Positions 12,154 to 14,660 of a DNA stretch of 14,660 nucleotides are shown here, one piece after another; the first letter of the stretch is position 1; each line of letters opens with the position of its first letter. The position numbers and the translations under genes are program-made. The notes below the pieces were generated by a model that saw nothing but the letters and a program-made list of their open reading frames with translations, was not told the origin of the DNA and did no database searches. The stretch is from DAOVRD01 sp964605915. GTDB lineage: Bacteria > Planctomycetota > Brocadiia > SM23-32. The DNA lies in the NCBI GenBank assembly GCA_964605915.1, contig CAZSET010000091.1:1-14660 (forward strand). Reading direction: 5' to 3'.

Positions 12154-14660
12154 TCAGCGCCGGCCGCCGGGCCATGCGGCCGTCCCGTAGATGACGAAGC
12201 GGTTCCTGCCCCTGAACTTCCTCTGCGGGAAGTAGCATTCCTCGGTGGTCAGGCCGCTGAGGCTCAGGCCGTGGTCGTCCGCCAGGTGGATACGGGCTCG
12301 CCCGTCCCCGTTCGCCACCCGGTCGATTCCGTAGCCGTGGATGCGGCCTCCGGGGTGCCTGACGACCATCCATGAGCCGCGCAGCTTGGTCCCCGAAGGC
12401 AGCTCGGCCGACGTCACGAATGCGTCAGAGGGCGCGCCGTCCGCTTTCCGTTCGGCCCCTTCAATGACGCCCGTCCAGGAGCCCGCGTCGGCGGCCAATT
12501 CGAAGTCGCCTGCCGCGAGCCGGGTCCCGCCGATGAGGCGCGCCGCAGCCACACGGTCCGCCTCCCTGGAGACGAGCCCGATGCGGCCCTCCATGCCGGC
12601 GGCGTTCTTGCCCTTGCACTCCACGGGCGCCGGGTCGGCCAGTGAAACGAGGATCGTGTCCGTCCGCGCGCCCTGTTTCACGCGCAGGGCGACTGCGCCA
12701 CCGGTCGGTTTGACGAGCTCGCACAATTCCGCCCGGTCGATCTGCGGCTTCCCTCGGAAGGGCTCGTGGACGGCCACGAAGACGCTCTCGAGTGGCTCGC
12801 GCCCCCTGCGGCGGACCACCAGTTGAGGCATCGGGTAGTCGTAGAGCGAGGCATCGTCCTGGCCCGCCCGGCGCATCGAGGGCGTCTCGCACAGGAACAC
12901 CTCCGTGGCGCGCCCGCCCATAACGTGGCTCCTGACGCCCAGGTCGGGCCGGTCCCGATACGTCATCGTGACGCTCCACTTGCCTGCCGTCTTGCCCGCG
13001 CGGACGTTCTTCATCAGGCCGTAGGGAATGAAGGTGGCGCTTTCGCCGTAGGGCTCCTCCCAGCGCTCCCCCTTTGCCAGCAGGCCCCCCTTCCTGGCCT
13101 TGAGCGGCAGGCTGCACCGGGCGTCCTGATCGTGGTCGGCCGACCCGTGCAGGAGCCAGTCGTGCGTGCCGCCGCCCTTAACGTGGAAGACGTCGACGAC
13201 GTATGGGCTCGCCCCGTCCAGGGACACCAGCATGAGGAGCCGCCGGTAGACTTCCGCCAGCCCGGGATAGCCCCGCTCGCCACGCGCTTCGACGACGGCC
13301 AGGCCGGGCAGGTTGGGCACGTAGGCCAGCAGGTCGGCCTCCGTCTTGTGGCCGAAGCGCGGCTGGTCCGTGCGGTCGATGGCGACCGTGTTATGGCCCA
13401 CGGTGCACGTCGCCCAGTACCGCAGCTTCGTGTGCGTATAGCCGAGGTCCGAGAACACCTCGCGCCCGCAGGCGAAGAGCGCCAGGTTCAGGTTGTCGCA
13501 GTGGTGGTGCCCGTAGGCCCCTGAGAACTGCAGGTGTGCCTGGATCTGATCCTTCCCCTTCCCCGTTCCGAGCACGGCGTGCCCGAAGCCGGGAAGGATG
13601 CGGCAGGTGCTCCTGCGCTTCGCCCGGCCCGGCCGGCTCGGCCAGCTCCTGCCGCCCCACGTATCGTGGACGGAGGCGGATCGGCCGTCCGGATAGTCGA
13701 TGGTGGTCGGGGCGTCCATGGCCTTGGCCAGGAAGGGGAACTCCTTCGCCAGGTCCAGGCTTTCGATGTGGAGCCCGTCCTCCTTGCCCACGTAGCCGGG
13801 CGGGTCGCAGTAGCCCTTCGTCTCCTCAAGCAACCGCCGGATGCCGTGCGTCACCGTGTAGTGATAGGCCGGCGCCTCGTGCCACATGCCGTCGTAGCAG
13901 AACTGCGTGTGCAGCAGACGCCCGAACCAGTCGTGGACCCAGTGGAGGTATTCCGGTTCGCCGATCACGCGGCCGACTCGTACTATGGCAGTCGCGAACC
14001 ACGGAGACATGTTGAACATGGGGCGCGCCGACGAGAGCGTGTAGTCGACGGTTGCGCGGAAGAAGTCGTCCTCGATCCGCTTGCGCACGTCAGCGCCCAG
14101 TTCGCGTGAAAGCCTGTCCAGTTCCGGGCTCTCGTAGATCAGATCGTAGGCCAGTGGGAGCTCGCCGGGGACCTCGTCGGGAATCCACCGCCCCCACTTG
14201 CCGCCGCCAGCGGGGAAGGGCGGCCTGGTCTGAGAGGTGTACCGGCGCGGCCGGTAGGGCCATTGGTATACGACGCAGTAGGTCGGGTAGAGCTGCGCGA
14301 AGCGGTCCATGATCAGTGCGGCGCGCCGTGCATATTCCGGCTTCCGGGTGACGTGATAGGCCCGTGCGAGCGCCATGGCCTGCCGCACCAGCCACCGCTT
14401 CTGCCGATACCACACGGCGCCCTCGAAGAAGTGGTCGTTTCCGGCTTCGTCGAGGTAGTAGCGAACCGTGACCCGCTTGCCTTGCGGGTTGCGGGTGACC
14501 TGCACCCGGTCCATCGGGTACTTGTCGCTGGGGTAGACGTGACCGCAGAACCGGCACGCGACCTGATGGGGCGCCTCGACGGTCCAGGTGAGCTGACTCG
14601 ACTCCTGCATGCCGCTGTCGCAGTTGGGGCACCCGCAGAAGAGGATGCCCGTCTGCGGGG
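12154..14660 (-). CDS. Heparinase II/III-family polysaccharide lyase, N-terminus cut by the window
   Basis: At least 835 residues; the frame stays open to the window edge, and the ATG at 14610 is internal. In the last 50 bases the frame reads FCGCPNC, followed about 30 residues later by CRFCGHVYP: two cysteine pairs typical of a small metal-binding module found before the toroid in many long members. A helical alginate-lyase-like toroid follows, with WYRQKRWLVRQAMALAR, FNMSPWFATAIVRVGRVIGEP and CYDGMWHEAPAYHY. The heparinase II/III beta-sandwich comes next, with YGHHHCDNLNLALF (HHHCD at 13495-13509), FSDLGYT and GHNTVAID. Such enzymes cleave uronic-acid polysaccharides by beta-elimination, usually in the periplasm or outside; the export signal would lie off-window. 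The specific polymer cannot be read. It is followed by the Gfo/Idh/MocA gene. Confidence 0.88.
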   Translation of the reverse strand, partial: PQTGILFCGCPNCDSGMQESSQLTWTVEAPHQVACRFCGHVYPSDKYPMDRVQVTRNPQGKRVTVRYYLDEAGNDHFFEGAVWYRQKRWLVRQAMALARAYHVTRKPEYARRAALIMDRFAQLYPTYCVVYQWPYRPRRYTSQTRPPFPAGGGKWGRWIPDEVPGELPLAYDLIYESPELDRLSRELGADVRKRIEDDFFRATVDYTLSSARPMFNMSPWFATAIVRVGRVIGEPEYLHWVHDWFGRLLHTQFCYDGMWHEAPAYHYTVTHGIRRLLEETKGYCDPPGYVGKEDGLHIESLDLAKEFPFLAKAMDAPTTIDYPDGRSASVHDTWGGRSWPSRPGRAKRRSTCRILPGFGHAVLGTGKGKDQIQAHLQFSGAYGHHHCDNLNLALFACGREVFSDLGYTHTKLRYWATCTVGHNTVAIDRTDQPRFGHKTEADLLAYVPNLPGLAVVEARGERGYPGLAEVYRRLLMLVSLDGASPYVVDVFHVKGGGTHDWLLHGSADHDQDARCSLPLKARKGGLLAKGERWEEPYGESATFIPYGLMKNVRAGKTAGKWSVTMTYRDRPDLGVRSHVMGGRATEVFLCETPSMRRAGQDDASLYDYPMPQLVVRRRGREPLESVFVAVHEPFRGKPQIDRAELCELVKPTGGAVALRVKQGARTDTILVSLADPAPVECKGKNAAGMEGRIGLVSREADRVAAARLIGGTRLAAGDFELAADAGSWTGVIEGAERKADGAPSDAFVTSAELPSGTKLRGSWMVVRHPGGRIHGYGIDRVANGDGRARIHLADDHGLSLSGLTTEECYFPQRKFRGRNRFVIYGTAAWPGGRR

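Noticed and set aside
12050..12373. N-terminal extension of the Gfo/Idh/MocA protein to 492 residues
   Set aside because: The extra 108 residues are antisense-free but overlap the end of the upstream lyase gene in another frame, are Arg/Pro-rich, and precede a normal start with a good ribosome-binding site and Rossmann motif.

Overview
The window is GC-rich, gene-dense bacterial DNA from a draft assembly: a run of exactly 100 N sits at 9312-9411. There is no rRNA, tRNA or taxonomic marker. The mix of Gfo/Idh/MocA oxidoreductases, an RraA-like protein, a DUF5060/DUF4038 glycoside hydrolase, a heparinase II/III-type lyase and enzymes acting on D-configured amino acids resembles carbohydrate-degrading Planctomycetota, Hydrogenedentota or Armatimonadota. 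That placement is an inference from gene content only.

Left part (1-6567, + strand): a catabolic gene train. It holds a 5'-truncated Gfo/Idh/MocA dehydrogenase, a D-threonine aldolase/D-serine dehydratase-like PLP enzyme, a cyclase/kynurenine-formamidase-family hydrolase, an SMP-30/gluconolactonase-type protein, an N-acyl-D-amino-acid deacylase and an SDR dehydrogenase. The last four are tightly packed (45 bp, 3 bp and a 4-bp ATGA overlap), so they are very probably one transcription unit. Together they suggest hydrolysis of an amide or lactone-bearing compound followed by oxidation. The substrate cannot be read from the sequence, and no transporter or regulator is in view. A lone 129-bp inverted-repeat element and a strong hairpin separate the PLP enzyme from the cyclase gene.

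Middle (6586-9151): a secreted apiosidase-like (DUF4038) glycoside hydrolase on the - strand, convergent with the SDR gene and divergent from an RraA-family gene on the + strand.

Repeat island (about 9152-10780): the most unusual part. A 95-codon GIY-YIG nuclease gene lies inside an array of ~126-bp elements. Each element has TGTCATYCCGAG / CTCGGAATGACA terminal inverted repeats and an internal hairpin. Full copies are followed by ladders of 27-bp units that repeat the right end, and one copy is preceded by three 51-bp units that repeat the left end. A diverged copy of the last ~93 bp of the RraA gene lies at the far side of the island, so the island is bracketed by direct copies of that gene's tail. 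The lone element at 2079-2207 belongs to the same family, so the family is dispersed at this locus.

Right part (10895-14660, - strand): a heparinase II/III-type lyase running off the right edge, followed by a second Gfo/Idh/MocA oxidoreductase. Both fit polysaccharide breakdown and sugar oxidation.
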